NCBI GenBank assembly: GCA_958413765.1
Contig: CATYVH010000004.1
Span: forward strand, 62,001 to 126,000
DNA: 64,000 bases
Direction of reading: 5' to 3'
Origin: an uncultured Collinsella sp.
GTDB taxonomy: Bacteria > Actinomycetota > Coriobacteriia > Coriobacteriales > Coriobacteriaceae
Under the pieces are notes generated by a model that saw only the letters and a list, made by a program, of their open reading frames with translations, was not told where the DNA came from and made no database searches. A program made the translations under genes and the position numbers. Below are positions 20,176 to 29,461 of this stretch, in pieces; the stretch's first letter is position 1; every line of letters starts with the position of its first letter.

Positions 20176-23007
20176 CTACTCCCCCAGCAGGGCCTTCTCG
20201 GGCGTGATCGGCAGCGAGCGGACCTGATGGCCGGTGGCGTGCGCCACGGCCGAGGCAACGGCGGCGAGCGGCGTGTTGATGACGACCTCGCCGATCGACT
20301 TGGCACCAAACGGGCCCGTCGGCTCGTAGCTCGGCTCAAAGGCCACGCGAATGCTGCCGATATCCAGGCGCGTGGGCAGCTTGTAGCTCATAAAGTTGCC
20401 GGTGCGCAGGCGGCCGCGATCGTCATGCTCGACAATCTCATAGAGCGCATGGCCGATACCCTGGGCAATGCCGCCCTCGGCCTGGACGCGCGCGAGTGCC
20501 TCGTTGATCACGGTACCGCAGTCGACGGCAGCCGCGTAGTCCACAACAGTCACCTTGCCGGTGGCCTTGTCGACCTCGACCTCGGCAATGCCGGCCATAA
20601 ACGGCGGAGGCGAAACGGGCAGGCAGGCAGAGGCATGCGAGGTCAGCGCGTCGCCGCCCTCGATGTTCTTAACGCACAGGTTGGCAAAGTCGCGCAGCGT
20701 GAGGTAACGGCCGCGCTCGCGGGCGGCGCGCTCGTCGGACAGGCGCACGTACTGACCGTCGAAGACCACGTCGGCGGCGTCAACGTCCCACATCTGGGCG
20801 GCCTTGGCGCAGATCTTCTCGCGCAGCTCGGCCGCGGCGTTCTTGGCTGCCAGACCCGTCACGTACGTGCCCGAGCTCGCATACGAGCCGGCGTCGAACG
20901 GCGACACGTCGGTATCCACGCCGCGCACCACGATCAGCGAGCTCTCCACGCCCAACTCCTCGGCGGCAATCTGCGCCAGAATCGTGTCGACGCCCATGCC
21001 GTTATCGGTGGCGCCGGTGCCGATGGTAATGAAGCCGTCCTCTTCCAGGCGCATGTCGATACCGGCGATATCCACGTTGGAAATACCCGATCCCTGCATG
21101 GTGAGCGCACAGCCCAGAGCACGCACGCGGTCGCCCAGGTCAACGGCCAGCGGCTTGTCGCGCCAACCGATCATGTCCATCGCGCGCAGCAGGCAGCGAT
21201 CGAGTGCGCAGGCGTTGAGCTTCTCGTTGTAATACTGCGGCATGGTCTCGCCCTCGCGCACGATGTTTTTAAGGCGCAGGTCGGCGGGATCCATGTGCAG
21301 CATGTCGGCGAGCTCGTTAACGGCGCTCTCCACGGCAAACTGGCCCTGGGTGGCACCGTAGCCGCGATACGCGCCGCCGCGGTTGGTGTTGGTGTAGACG
21401 GCGTCCCACCTAAAGCGGCTCGCCTTCACATGGTTGTAGATGGGCAGGCTCTTGTGGCCCGATAGGCCGATCGTAGTGGTGGCGTGCTCGCCGTACGCGC
21501 CCGCATTGGACAGCGTATGCAGATCGATGGCCGTGATGGTGCCGTCGTTCATGGCGCCCAGCTTAACGGTCATCTGCATCTGGTGGCGCGAGTTGCCCGC
21601 AGTGATGGTCTCCTCGCGGGTGTAGCAGCAGTAGCTCGGACGGCCAGTCTGCTGAGTCACGAACGCAACGAAGATCTCGCAGCAGCCCGTCTGCTTGGAG
21701 CCAAAGCCGCCGCCGATGCGCGGTTTAATGACCTGCACCTGCGACTGCGGAATGTCGAGCGACTGCGCGACCATGCGGCGCACGTGGAAGGGCACCTGCG
21801 TGGAGGAGGTCACCGAGATGCGGCCGAACGCGTCGGTCGTCGCGAAGGCGCGGAAGGTCTCCATGGGCGCGGTCTGCGTGGCCTGGCTGGTGTAGGTACG
21901 GGTGAAGACGATGTCGCTCTGGGCGAACGCCTCGTCCAGATCGCCATAATCGCTGGTACCGCTGCACACCAGGTTGCGAGCAACGTCGCCGCCCTGCGGG
22001 AACATAAAGGTCACGTCGCCCTCGGGGTGGACCACGATGTCGTTATCGAGTGCCTGGGTAAAGTCGAGCAGCGGCTCGAGCACCTCATAGTCGACCTTGA
22101 TGAGCTTGAGCGCCTTGTCGGCGGCCTCCTCGGTCTCGGCGGCGACGATCGCCACCTCCTCGTTTTGATAGCGCACGAGGTTCTCGAGGATCAGGCGGTC
22201 GTAGGGACTCGGCTGCGGATAGCTCTGGCCGGCGATGGTAAAGCGGCGCTTGGGCACATCCTCGTAGGTGTAGACGCCCACGACGCCCTTCACCTTCAGG
22301 GCGCGCGACGTATCGATGGAGCGGATCTTGGCGCGGGCATAGGGGCTGCGCTTGAGCTTAACGATGAGCGCGCCGGCGGGCACCATATCGCCCGTGTAGA
22401 CGGGACGGCCCTCGAGCAGGGCCTTCGAGTCCTTCTTGGGCTGCTTGTGGGTAATCTGCTTGTAGGTGACGCCGTCAGAGCTGGTGTTATTGACCGGCAG
22501 CTCGGGCATCTCGAAGCCCACCTGCACGCCGGACTCGTTAAGGAAGCGGACGATGGCGCGCAGCTGGCTCTCGTAGCCGCTGCAGCGGCAGAGGTTGCCA
22601 GCCAGCTGGCGCGAGAGCTCCTCGCGCGTGGCGACGAGGCTCGGGTCCTCCTTGGCGGCGCGGGCAAGCGCCAGCACGTTCATCATGAGGCCGGGGGCGC
22701 AAAAACCGCACTGCTCGGCACCTTCGGAAGCCATCGCACGGGCAAGCGCCTCGGACTCGGCCTTGAGGCCCTCAAGCGTGGTGATGGTGTGGCCCTCAAC
22801 ACGAGCGGCGGGAACCGAGCAGCTCAGCACCGGGTCGCCGTCGAGCCACACCGTGCACAGACCGCAGTTGGTGGTCTCGCAGGCGCAACGCACCGACGCG
22901 CAACCCTGCTCGCGCAAAAGCGCAAAGAGCATGGTATCGGGGGCAATCTGAACCTTGACCTTGCGACCGTTGAGCGTAAAGGAAAGATCGATGAGTTTGG
23001 CAGCCAT
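20176..23007 (-). CDS. Xanthine dehydrogenase-type molybdoenzyme, fused [2Fe-2S] and molybdopterin subunits
   Basis: A 943-residue fusion. Residues 1-160 are the two-cluster iron-sulfur subunit (CASVRCACETTNCGLC and, for the second cluster, CGFCAPG with GNLCRCSGY). The rest is the molybdopterin-binding large subunit: APMETFRAF near residue 370, RIGGGFGSKQ near residue 420, GGAYRGYGATQGQFAVE near residue 535 and the catalytic-type Glu in GAKSIGEVVINTP near the end. Enzymes of this family hydroxylate purines or aldehydes. Fusion of these two subunits is common in selenium-dependent hydroxylases of anaerobes. A labile selenium ligand is possible given the nearby selD cluster but is not visible in sequence. 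The ATG overlaps the FAD subunit stop (TAATG). Confidence 0.9.
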   Translation of the reverse strand: MAAKLIDLSFTLNGRKVKVQIAPDTMLFALLREQGCASVRCACETTNCGLCTVWLDGDPVLSCSVPAARVEGHTITTLEGLKAESEALARAMASEGAEQCGFCAPGLMMNVLALARAAKEDPSLVATREELSRQLAGNLCRCSGYESQLRAIVRFLNESGVQVGFEMPELPVNNTSSDGVTYKQITHKQPKKDSKALLEGRPVYTGDMVPAGALIVKLKRSPYARAKIRSIDTSRALKVKGVVGVYTYEDVPKRRFTIAGQSYPQPSPYDRLILENLVRYQNEEVAIVAAETEEAADKALKLIKVDYEVLEPLLDFTQALDNDIVVHPEGDVTFMFPQGGDVARNLVCSGTSDYGDLDEAFAQSDIVFTRTYTSQATQTAPMETFRAFATTDAFGRISVTSSTQVPFHVRRMVAQSLDIPQSQVQVIKPRIGGGFGSKQTGCCEIFVAFVTQQTGRPSYCCYTREETITAGNSRHQMQMTVKLGAMNDGTITAIDLHTLSNAGAYGEHATTTIGLSGHKSLPIYNHVKASRFRWDAVYTNTNRGGAYRGYGATQGQFAVESAVNELADMLHMDPADLRLKNIVREGETMPQYYNEKLNACALDRCLLRAMDMIGWRDKPLAVDLGDRVRALGCALTMQGSGISNVDIAGIDMRLEEDGFITIGTGATDNGMGVDTILAQIAAEELGVESSLIVVRGVDTDVSPFDAGSYASSGTYVTGLAAKNAAAELREKICAKAAQMWDVDAADVVFDGQYVRLSDERAARERGRYLTLRDFANLCVKNIEGGDALTSHASACLPVSPPPFMAGIAEVEVDKATGKVTVVDYAAAVDCGTVINEALARVQAEGGIAQGIGHALYEIVEHDDRGRLRTGNFMSYKLPTRLDIGSIRVAFEPSYEPTGPFGAKSIGEVVINTPLAAVASAVAHATGHQVRSLPITPEKALLGE

Positions 23008-23921
23008 TAGCGCACCTCGCTAGAATCGTCGCCGGGCACGCGGCGGCAGGAATACTCGTCCGTGGCGAACTTAGGGATCTGCACGCACTCGAGTTCGCGG
23101 GCAAGCGCGGCCGAAAGCTCGATGCCGGCGGCGCGGCGCACGGCCTGAATCGCCAGCGGCGCAGAGATGCGGCGGCGGTAGTCGGCCGAGCCCCAGAGGT
23201 TAGTGCCGTAGCTCAGCGCGCGTACGGACGCGGCCAGGGCGCGCAGCTCGTCCTCGGAAGGCTGCTCGGCGGTAAGGCCACATGCCTCGCCCTGCAGCAG
23301 GGTCGCGCGCAGCGGACGGGCGCCCACGGTGACATGCCAGGTGTTATCCCACCAGGCGGCGGTGACGTTGAGCGAGGGGAAGTCGGTCGCGGCCTTGCGC
23401 ACGGCCTCATAACTCGCACGGTAGTCGTGCTTGACGACCACGACGTGCTCGATCACGTCGCGCACGTAGCCCATGTCAACGAACTCGGCGAGCGGCACGC
23501 GGCCGGCACCCGTCAGCTCAACATAGGAATCGAGCGCCAGGAACGCAGAGAGAACGTCCGAGAAGCCAAAGCGGCCGTAGATGCTGCCGCCCACCGTGGC
23601 GGTATTGCGCAGCTGCACGCCCACGATGTCGTGGACGGCGAACTCAAAGACATGGTTGACAAGCGCGTTGAGCTCGGCATGCCGCTCGAGCTGGCGCAGG
23701 GTACACATGGCACCGATGCGAAACTCGGTCTCGGTCTCCTCGATCTGATCAAGTCCACAGGCCGAAAGGTCAATCGCCGTCGCCACACGACGCGAACCCA
23801 GGCGCATCCAGATGCCGCCGCCCACAATCTTGTTGTTGCGGTTCTTCTGCAAGAGCTCATAGGCTTCGGCCGCGTTTCCAACACGGACGTAGGTACCGAA
23901 CTTGAGCACGTTCTCCCCCAT
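23007..23921 (-). CDS. Xanthine dehydrogenase-type FAD-binding subunit
   Basis: A 304-residue member of the molybdopterin dehydrogenase FAD-binding family. The VGGGIWMRLGSRRVATAIDLS region near residue 35 and the GVQLRNTATVGGSIYGRFGFSD region near residue 100 are the FAD-contact motifs. It carries electrons from the molybdenum and iron-sulfur centres to NAD or another acceptor. It is the first gene of a two-gene operon with the fused subunit, to which it is joined by a one-base overlap. The substrate class (purine versus aldehyde) cannot be decided from this subunit. Confidence 0.9.
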   Translation of the reverse strand: MGENVLKFGTYVRVGNAAEAYELLQKNRNNKIVGGGIWMRLGSRRVATAIDLSACGLDQIEETETEFRIGAMCTLRQLERHAELNALVNHVFEFAVHDIVGVQLRNTATVGGSIYGRFGFSDVLSAFLALDSYVELTGAGRVPLAEFVDMGYVRDVIEHVVVVKHDYRASYEAVRKAATDFPSLNVTAAWWDNTWHVTVGARPLRATLLQGEACGLTAEQPSEDELRALAASVRALSYGTNLWGSADYRRRISAPLAIQAVRRAAGIELSAALARELECVQIPKFATDEYSCRRVPGDDSSEVR

Positions 23922-24020
23922 CTCTTCACTTGTCCAGTACCTTTAAGTGTACCAAACGAGGGGGCACAGCTCATGTCGGGACAAAATGAACCGTTTTCCT
24001 CCGTCGCATGCGGATCAAAA

Positions 24021-24052
24021 AAGGCTCCAAGCCAAGATGACTGGGAGCCTTC
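24021..24052 (-). terminator. gdhA terminator
   Basis: AAGGCTCC pairs with GGAGCCTT and is followed by TTTTTT on the minus strand, 24 bases after the gdhA stop. Confidence 0.85.
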
Positions 24053-24076
24053 AGCGATGCTATATCGAGCGAAGAT

Positions 24077-25432
24077 TTAGCAGACGCCCTGGGCGAGCAT
24101 GGCGTCGGCGACCTTCAGGAAGCCGGCGATGTTGGCGCCCATGACAAAGTTGCCCTCCTGGCCATACTCCTTGGCGGTGTCGTCCACGTTGTGGAACATG
24201 CCGCGCATGAGCTGCTCGAGCTTGCCGTCGACCTCCTCGAAGGTCCAGGACAGGTGCTCGGCGTTCTGGCTCATCTCCAGGCCGGACACGAGCACGCCGC
24301 CGGCGTTGGCAGCCTTGCCGGGCATAAAGGCGACGCCGTTCTCCTGGAAGTAGGTCGTGGCCTCGATGGTCGTAGGCATGTTCGCGCCCTCGCCGACCAC
24401 CTTGCAGCCGTTGGCGACGAGCGCCTGGGCGTCCTCGAGCAGCAGCGTGTTCTCGCGAGCGCAGGGCAGCGCGATGTCGCAGGGCAGCTGCCACACGCCA
24501 CGGCCGTCGCCCTCGTGCCACACGGCGTTGGGCTTCTCGTCGACGTACATGGCGAGCGTGACGCCCTTGTCGTGGCCGGAGCGCTTCTTGTTGTAGACAT
24601 GCTCGAGCACGGTGTAGTCGATGCCGTCGGGATCCTCGACCCAGCCGTGGGTGTCGGAGCAGGCCAGCACCTTGCCGCCGAGCTGCGCGACCTTCTGGAC
24701 CGCGTAGATAGCGACGTTACCGGAGCCGTGAACGACGACGTTCTTGCCCTCGAAGGAATCGCCGCGGCTCTTGAGGTACTCGTCCACAAAGTAGACCAGG
24801 CCGTAGCCGGTGGCCTCGGTACGGGCGAGCGAGCCGCCAAAGGAGAGGCCCTTGCCGGTGAGGACGCCGGTCCACTCGTTGGTCAGGCGCTTGTACTGAC
24901 CGAACATGTAGGCAACCTCGCGGCCGCCAACGCCCAGGTCGCCGGCGGGAACGTCGGTGTTGGGGCCGATGTGGCGATAGAGCTCGGTCATGAAGGACTG
25001 GCAGAAGTGCATGATCTCGTTGTTGGACTTGCCCTTGGGGTCAAAGTCGGAGCCGCCCTTGCCGCCGCCCATGGGAAGGGTGGTCAGGCTGTTCTTGAGG
25101 ATCTGCTCCAGGCCCAGGAACTTAAGCATGCCCAGGGTGACCGTCGGGTTAAAGCGCAGGCCGCCCTTGTAGGGTCCAATGGCAGAGTTGAACTCGACGC
25201 GGTAGCCGCGGTTGACCTGGACCTTGCCCTGGTCGTCGACCCAGGGAACACGGAACATGACGATGCGCTCGGGCTCGACGAGGCGCTCCAGCAGGGCGGC
25301 CTCCTCGTACTCCGGATGGGCGTCGAGCGCCGGCTGGATGGTGCCGAGGATCTCGGTCGCGGCCTGGATGAACTCAGGCTGCTCGGGATAGCGGGCCTTG
25401 AGCTCGTCGAGAACTTTCTGCGTGTAGCTCAT
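24077..25432 (-). CDS. gdhA: Glutamate dehydrogenase, NADP-type hexameric
   Basis: A 451-residue enzyme interconverting glutamate and 2-oxoglutarate plus ammonia. The catalytic region LPMGGGKGGSDFDPKGKS near residue 125 includes the active lysine, PAGDLGVGGREVAYMFGQY follows near residue 165 and the dinucleotide fold VVVHGSGNVAIYAVQK lies near residue 240. The length and the GGLRFNPTVTLGMLKFLG segment match the bacterial 450-residue (NADP-linked) class. The ATG at 25430-25432 has GGAGG upstream; the reading frame stays open for 127 more codons upstream but without coding features. Confidence 0.96.
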   Translation of the reverse strand: MSYTQKVLDELKARYPEQPEFIQAATEILGTIQPALDAHPEYEEAALLERLVEPERIVMFRVPWVDDQGKVQVNRGYRVEFNSAIGPYKGGLRFNPTVTLGMLKFLGLEQILKNSLTTLPMGGGKGGSDFDPKGKSNNEIMHFCQSFMTELYRHIGPNTDVPAGDLGVGGREVAYMFGQYKRLTNEWTGVLTGKGLSFGGSLARTEATGYGLVYFVDEYLKSRGDSFEGKNVVVHGSGNVAIYAVQKVAQLGGKVLACSDTHGWVEDPDGIDYTVLEHVYNKKRSGHDKGVTLAMYVDEKPNAVWHEGDGRGVWQLPCDIALPCARENTLLLEDAQALVANGCKVVGEGANMPTTIEATTYFQENGVAFMPGKAANAGGVLVSGLEMSQNAEHLSWTFEEVDGKLEQLMRGMFHNVDDTAKEYGQEGNFVMGANIAGFLKVADAMLAQGVC

Positions 25433-25642
25433 GCTTCCTCCAATTGATGGGAAAGAAAAATGTCGTTCGCGGCGCCCCATGCGCCGTGACTTTATCGAGT
25501 ATGAATAATATCGCACTGTTGCAACAAAGTTACGAATAAGGCGACGAGCGGATGTTTCATTTTGATTACGATGCAGGTAGATAGCTTTTTGACCGCCTGA
25601 CGAGCAAATCGCGTGTTTCGAAGCTGTTTCCCGCACGTTTCG

Positions 25643-25682
25643 AAACCACCACAAAGGTGCCTGTCCCCAATGTGGTGGTTTT
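25643..25682 (-). terminator. Palindrome after selC, possible terminator
   Basis: AAACCACCACA pairs with TGTGGTGGTTT around a loop holding GGTGCCTGTCCCC. It lies 12 bases after tRNA-Sec. There is no clear T run, so it may be a dispersed repeat that doubles as a processing or stop signal. Confidence 0.5.
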
Positions 25683-25694
25683 GGCGAGATGCGT

Positions 25695-25791
25695 TGGCGG
25701 GAACGTATGTGAATCGAACACATCCAAGACGTTTTGCACGCCTCACAACGGTTTTGAGGACCGCGGGGCCCACCGGAGCCCATCCGCTCCC
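25695..25791 (-). tRNA. selC: tRNA-Sec (anticodon UCA)
   Basis: A 97-base tRNA starting GGGAGCGGATGGGCTCCGG, with the long extra arm and acceptor typical of selenocysteine tRNA. The anticodon loop CCTCAAA gives UCA. The T arm has GTTCGATTC and CCA is encoded. It lies 61 bases after selB on the same strand. Confidence 0.95.
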
Positions 25792-25852
25792 AAACGTGGC
25801 GGTATTTTACCAAACTAGCAGGGCGTCGTGGCGAACAGCGATACGGCAGCCC

Positions 25853-27823
25853 CTAACAAAGCGATCTTAGGCCGCCGGCTCCTTTGTCGAGCGTCGTAAA
25901 ACGCACCGCATCCAGGTGCTCCAAGATGCTAATGGCTCGCTTGCGCGACACGCCCAGGGCCTCGCGCAGCACACTCGTGGTGACAGCGCCGCCGGCAGCC
26001 TCGATAGCCGCCGCAACGACCTCGCGCGCCTGAGCCTCGGCGGCGGCGGACAAGGCAACGTCGCGCTCGACCTTAACGATCGAGCGGTTGAGCGAAAGCT
26101 CGCGCAGGGCACGCGTCATGGTGTCGCGATCGAGTTGCAACTGCTGCCCCACCTCGGGAAGCGTCGGTGCATCGAGGCCCGCCTCGTCCAGCAGGGCCGC
26201 GATGCGCCGGCCGGCCTCGCGCACCACACGTATCGCCGCAGCGGCGGAATGTGGGTCGTAGACCTCGGACCCCTCCTGGGCGCAGATGCCGCGCGCACAG
26301 CCCTCGAAGATGAGCGCAGACGCGACGTCTTCGCCCGCTTTCGGCCAGGCGACATGCGCAACCTCGCCCGGGGTGAAGCCCGTTTGCTTGGGCGCGGCCT
26401 TATGCATGACGACAAGCGTGTCGGCGAGGGCGGCAAGGGCGGCATCGAGCACAGCGGGGGCGGCATAGAGCTCCTCGGTCGAGCGCTCCGGATGGAGGGC
26501 GACCGCATCGCCCGACGCCACCGCGGCGTGCAGGAGCCTCGCGACTTCGGCACCGGAAAGGTCGAGCGCACGGGCGGCAACGGCCGCCGGCACGGGCAGG
26601 CGCTGCAGCCCCAGCCATGCGGCAATGGCGGCGGCGCGGTCGCCGGCATCCAGAGCCCTGAGCAGCGAGACCTCTTCCGCGGAGAGGTCGCGCGAGCGGC
26701 GGCACCGCGAAAGAAGAACGCAACCGCCGCCGATAAGTACCACCGGGGAGAACGCAAGCACGATGAGACCGTCGCCCGAGCGCACGGGAAGGCGCTCCTC
26801 CAGGCGGATTTGCACGGTACGCGTCTCGCCCGGGGCAATCGGCCCCGCGCCCTCCATGAGCATGATACGGCCGAGGACCTCTGCCGTGCCCACCATCACG
26901 TGGACGCGCGTGCCGGACTCGAAGGGCACGGGCTTGGCGCCCTCGCGCCCCAGATAGGTGAAGCGCGCGATAAGCCTGAGCGTCGAGCCCTCGGCACCAG
27001 ACCCGCAGAGGACCTCGCCGCGCGGAAGGTCGCCCGCGCCGTCGCCCACGATGTTGAGCGCCACGCGCTGTCCGGGCAACGCCCGAGGAGTATCGCCATG
27101 CACCTGAATCGCGCGAACGCGGCAGCGCACGCCCGCGGGACTCGAAACGAGCTCATCGCCCACCGCCACGGGGGCATCGTGAAGCGTGCCCGTGACGACC
27201 GTCCCGGATCCCTTGATGGTGAAGCAGCGGTCGATGGGCAGGCGCGGGGCCAGACAGGGGCGCACCGGGCGGGATGCGGCATCGGCCAGGAAAGAGTCGA
27301 TAGCGGTATCGAGGGCAAGGCGAACGTCCTCGATACCCGCACCCGTGCGAGAGGAAACGGGCACCACGGGCGCATTGGCAAAGACGGTATCGCCGAGGAA
27401 ATCCATCACGTCGAGCTCGGCGAGCTCCGCCGTCTCGTCATCGGCCAGATCGCGCATCGTAAGCGCAACGACCATGTGCGTCACACCCAACAGCTCCAGT
27501 ACGCGAACATGCTCGCGGGTCTGCGGCATCACGCCCTCAACGGCAGAAACCACCAGCAACGCAACATCCACGCCGGTAGCACCCTGCACCATGGCGCGTA
27601 GGTAGTGGGCATGACCGGGTACATCGACCAGGCCGACAAGATTGCCGCTCGGCAGCACCAGCTCGCCAAAACCGAGCTCCGTGGTCATACCGCGGCGCCG
27701 CTCGACCTCCAGACGGTCGGGATTTTTTCCGGTCAGCGCCTCGATAAGGGCTGACTTTCCGTGGTCGACGTGCCCCGCCGTTCCAATGACAACGGGACAT
27801 TCGACAAGCTCGCGCGCAGTCAT
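25853..27823 (-). CDS. selB: Selenocysteine-specific elongation factor
   Basis: A 656-residue GTPase that brings Sec-tRNA to UGA codons next to a SECIS hairpin. The G1 motif VIGTAGHVDHGKSAL is near residue 12, the DVPGHAHYLRAM G3 motif near residue 65, followed by EF-Tu-like domains II and III. The C-terminal third contains winged-helix repeats for SECIS RNA binding (VSRKRAISILEHLDAV at the end). The start at 27821-27823 overlaps the selA stop (ATGA), so selA and selB are coupled. The first 15 codons of the longest reading lie inside selA and are not used. Confidence 0.95.
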   Translation of the reverse strand: MTARELVECPVVIGTAGHVDHGKSALIEALTGKNPDRLEVERRRGMTTELGFGELVLPSGNLVGLVDVPGHAHYLRAMVQGATGVDVALLVVSAVEGVMPQTREHVRVLELLGVTHMVVALTMRDLADDETAELAELDVMDFLGDTVFANAPVVPVSSRTGAGIEDVRLALDTAIDSFLADAASRPVRPCLAPRLPIDRCFTIKGSGTVVTGTLHDAPVAVGDELVSSPAGVRCRVRAIQVHGDTPRALPGQRVALNIVGDGAGDLPRGEVLCGSGAEGSTLRLIARFTYLGREGAKPVPFESGTRVHVMVGTAEVLGRIMLMEGAGPIAPGETRTVQIRLEERLPVRSGDGLIVLAFSPVVLIGGGCVLLSRCRRSRDLSAEEVSLLRALDAGDRAAAIAAWLGLQRLPVPAAVAARALDLSGAEVARLLHAAVASGDAVALHPERSTEELYAAPAVLDAALAALADTLVVMHKAAPKQTGFTPGEVAHVAWPKAGEDVASALIFEGCARGICAQEGSEVYDPHSAAAAIRVVREAGRRIAALLDEAGLDAPTLPEVGQQLQLDRDTMTRALRELSLNRSIVKVERDVALSAAAEAQAREVVAAAIEAAGGAVTTSVLREALGVSRKRAISILEHLDAVRFTTLDKGAGGLRSLC

Positions 27824-29277
27824 CGGCGCAAACCCGCCCGCACGGCGTCGGCCAACGCAGACGCACACAAATCAAGGTCGGTATCGTGCACAAGCGTGCG
27901 AACGTCAAACAGCACCTGGTCGTGCTGCACGCGCGTCACAACCGGCGTATCGGGCTCCTGAACCATAGCGCGCTTCAGGCCATCGACGGACAGGCGCCCA
28001 TCGACGGGGCAGACGGCAACGCAAAAGGTTGGGAGCTCGACGGTCGGCAGCGAGCCACCGCCCGGGGCAGAAGCGCCTTCGACAACCTGCAGCTCCACCG
28101 CCTCCTCGCACTGAGAGTCACGAAGCTTGCGCAGCATGCGGTCATGCAGGCGCTTAGCCTGACGCTCGAGCGGAGCCGACGCGCCGGAAAGCATGTTGAG
28201 CACCGGGATCTCCCGATGCGCTGTATCGGGACCGGTCACATACAGACGCAGGGTAGCCTCGAGCGCCGCGAGCGTGAGCTTGCCGGGGCGAAGCGCGCGC
28301 ATAAGCGGATGAGAGGCGCAGGCAGCGATAACCTGGGTACTGCCGAGGATAATGCCCGCCTGCGAAGCACCAAGCAACTTGTCGCCCGAACACGAGACAA
28401 CGTCGACGCCGGCGCAAAGCGAAGCGGACGTGGGCTTCTCCCCCGCATCGGCAAGCACCCCGTCTGCCAGCAAAGCGCCCGAGCCTTGGTCCTCGTAAAG
28501 CAAAAGCCCGTGCTCGTGCGCCAGTGCAGAAAGCTCCGCCGCGGAAACCTCCTCGTGGAAGCCCTCGATACGGTAGTTGGAAGGATGAACTTTCAGGATC
28601 ATCGCCGTGTTGGGCGTAATGGCGCTTTGATAATCGTCCAGATGCGTGCGGTTGGTGGAACCCACCTCGACAAGCTTGGCACCCGAAGCCGCCATGATGT
28701 CGGGGATACGGAAACTGCCTCCCACCTCGACAAGCTCGCCGCGGCTCACGATGACCTCTTTGCCGCATGCATGCGCGGCAAGCACCAACAGCACCGCCGC
28801 GGCGTTATTGTTGACAACCAAGGCGTCCTGCGCCCCCGTGAGTGTGCGCAGCAGGCGCGCGGCATGCTCCTTGCGGCCCCCGCGAGCACAGGTCGCGACG
28901 TCGTACTCGAGCGTGCTGTAGCTGCGGGCGACGTCGGTCACCGCCTGCACCGCTGCGGGAGCGAGCGGAGCACGGCCCAGATTGGTGTGAATCACAACGC
29001 CTGTCGCGTTGACGGCGGGACGCAGGGTCGGCAGCAACAGACGGTGGCACCGCCGCTCAATGGCCAAGGCGAGCTCGCGCTTGTTCCTCGCGGGGACGCC
29101 GGAGCGAATCGCCGCGCGCTCGGCATCGAGCTCAACATCGATCGCCTCGCGCACGATCGTATCGCCCGCATCGCCGGCAGCCTTCATGACCGGCCACTCC
29201 GCCAGCAGCTCGTGGACAGCGGGAATGGAGCGCAGGCGGTCGCGCACCTCGGCGGGCATGGATTCGCAGTCGCTCAT
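27820..29277 (-). CDS. selA: L-seryl-tRNA(Sec) selenium transferase
   Basis: A 485-residue PLP enzyme that converts seryl-tRNA(Sec) to selenocysteinyl-tRNA using selenophosphate. The N-terminal tRNA-binding part (RSIPAVHELLAEW) is followed by ATGVVIHTNLGRAPLA near residue 95, ALVVNNNAAAVLL near residue 150 and the PLP lysine region SCSGDKLLGASQAG near residue 300. The ATG at 29275-29277 has GAAAGG upstream. It is the first gene of the selA-selB-selC unit. A GGGACAGGT hairpin element lies upstream in its leader or promoter. Confidence 0.95.
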   Translation of the reverse strand: MSDCESMPAEVRDRLRSIPAVHELLAEWPVMKAAGDAGDTIVREAIDVELDAERAAIRSGVPARNKRELALAIERRCHRLLLPTLRPAVNATGVVIHTNLGRAPLAPAAVQAVTDVARSYSTLEYDVATCARGGRKEHAARLLRTLTGAQDALVVNNNAAAVLLVLAAHACGKEVIVSRGELVEVGGSFRIPDIMAASGAKLVEVGSTNRTHLDDYQSAITPNTAMILKVHPSNYRIEGFHEEVSAAELSALAHEHGLLLYEDQGSGALLADGVLADAGEKPTSASLCAGVDVVSCSGDKLLGASQAGIILGSTQVIAACASHPLMRALRPGKLTLAALEATLRLYVTGPDTAHREIPVLNMLSGASAPLERQAKRLHDRMLRKLRDSQCEEAVELQVVEGASAPGGGSLPTVELPTFCVAVCPVDGRLSVDGLKRAMVQEPDTPVVTRVQHDQVLFDVRTLVHDTDLDLCASALADAVRAGLRR

Positions 29278-29357
29278 GGAAAGCCTTTCGACATATTCAA
29301 TAAAAAGCAGGTCCCCCACGATCATCGTCGGCCACCAAATGGCGACGCGCATGCAAA

Positions 29358-29436
29358 AGGGACAGGTCCATTATGGCAGCTCATGGCAAGACGGCGCAGT
29401 GCCTCGTCCAAACCCGCCAAAATAAACCTGTCCCTC
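29358..29436. repeat. AGGGACAGGT inverted-repeat element
   Basis: AGGGACAGGT (29358-29367) pairs with ACCTGTCCCT (29426-29435) around a 58-base middle, with an A-rich left flank and a T-rich right flank. It sits between selA and the formate channel gene and could terminate the latter on the minus strand. Confidence 0.55.
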
Positions 29437-29461
29437 TTTGGTCGGTTATGCCGTGGGGCCT

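Noticed and set aside
25433..25813. 127-codon upstream extension of gdhA
   Set aside because: The extension crosses the tRNA-Sec gene, and the ATG at 25432 has a strong ribosome site and the normal GdhA N-terminus.
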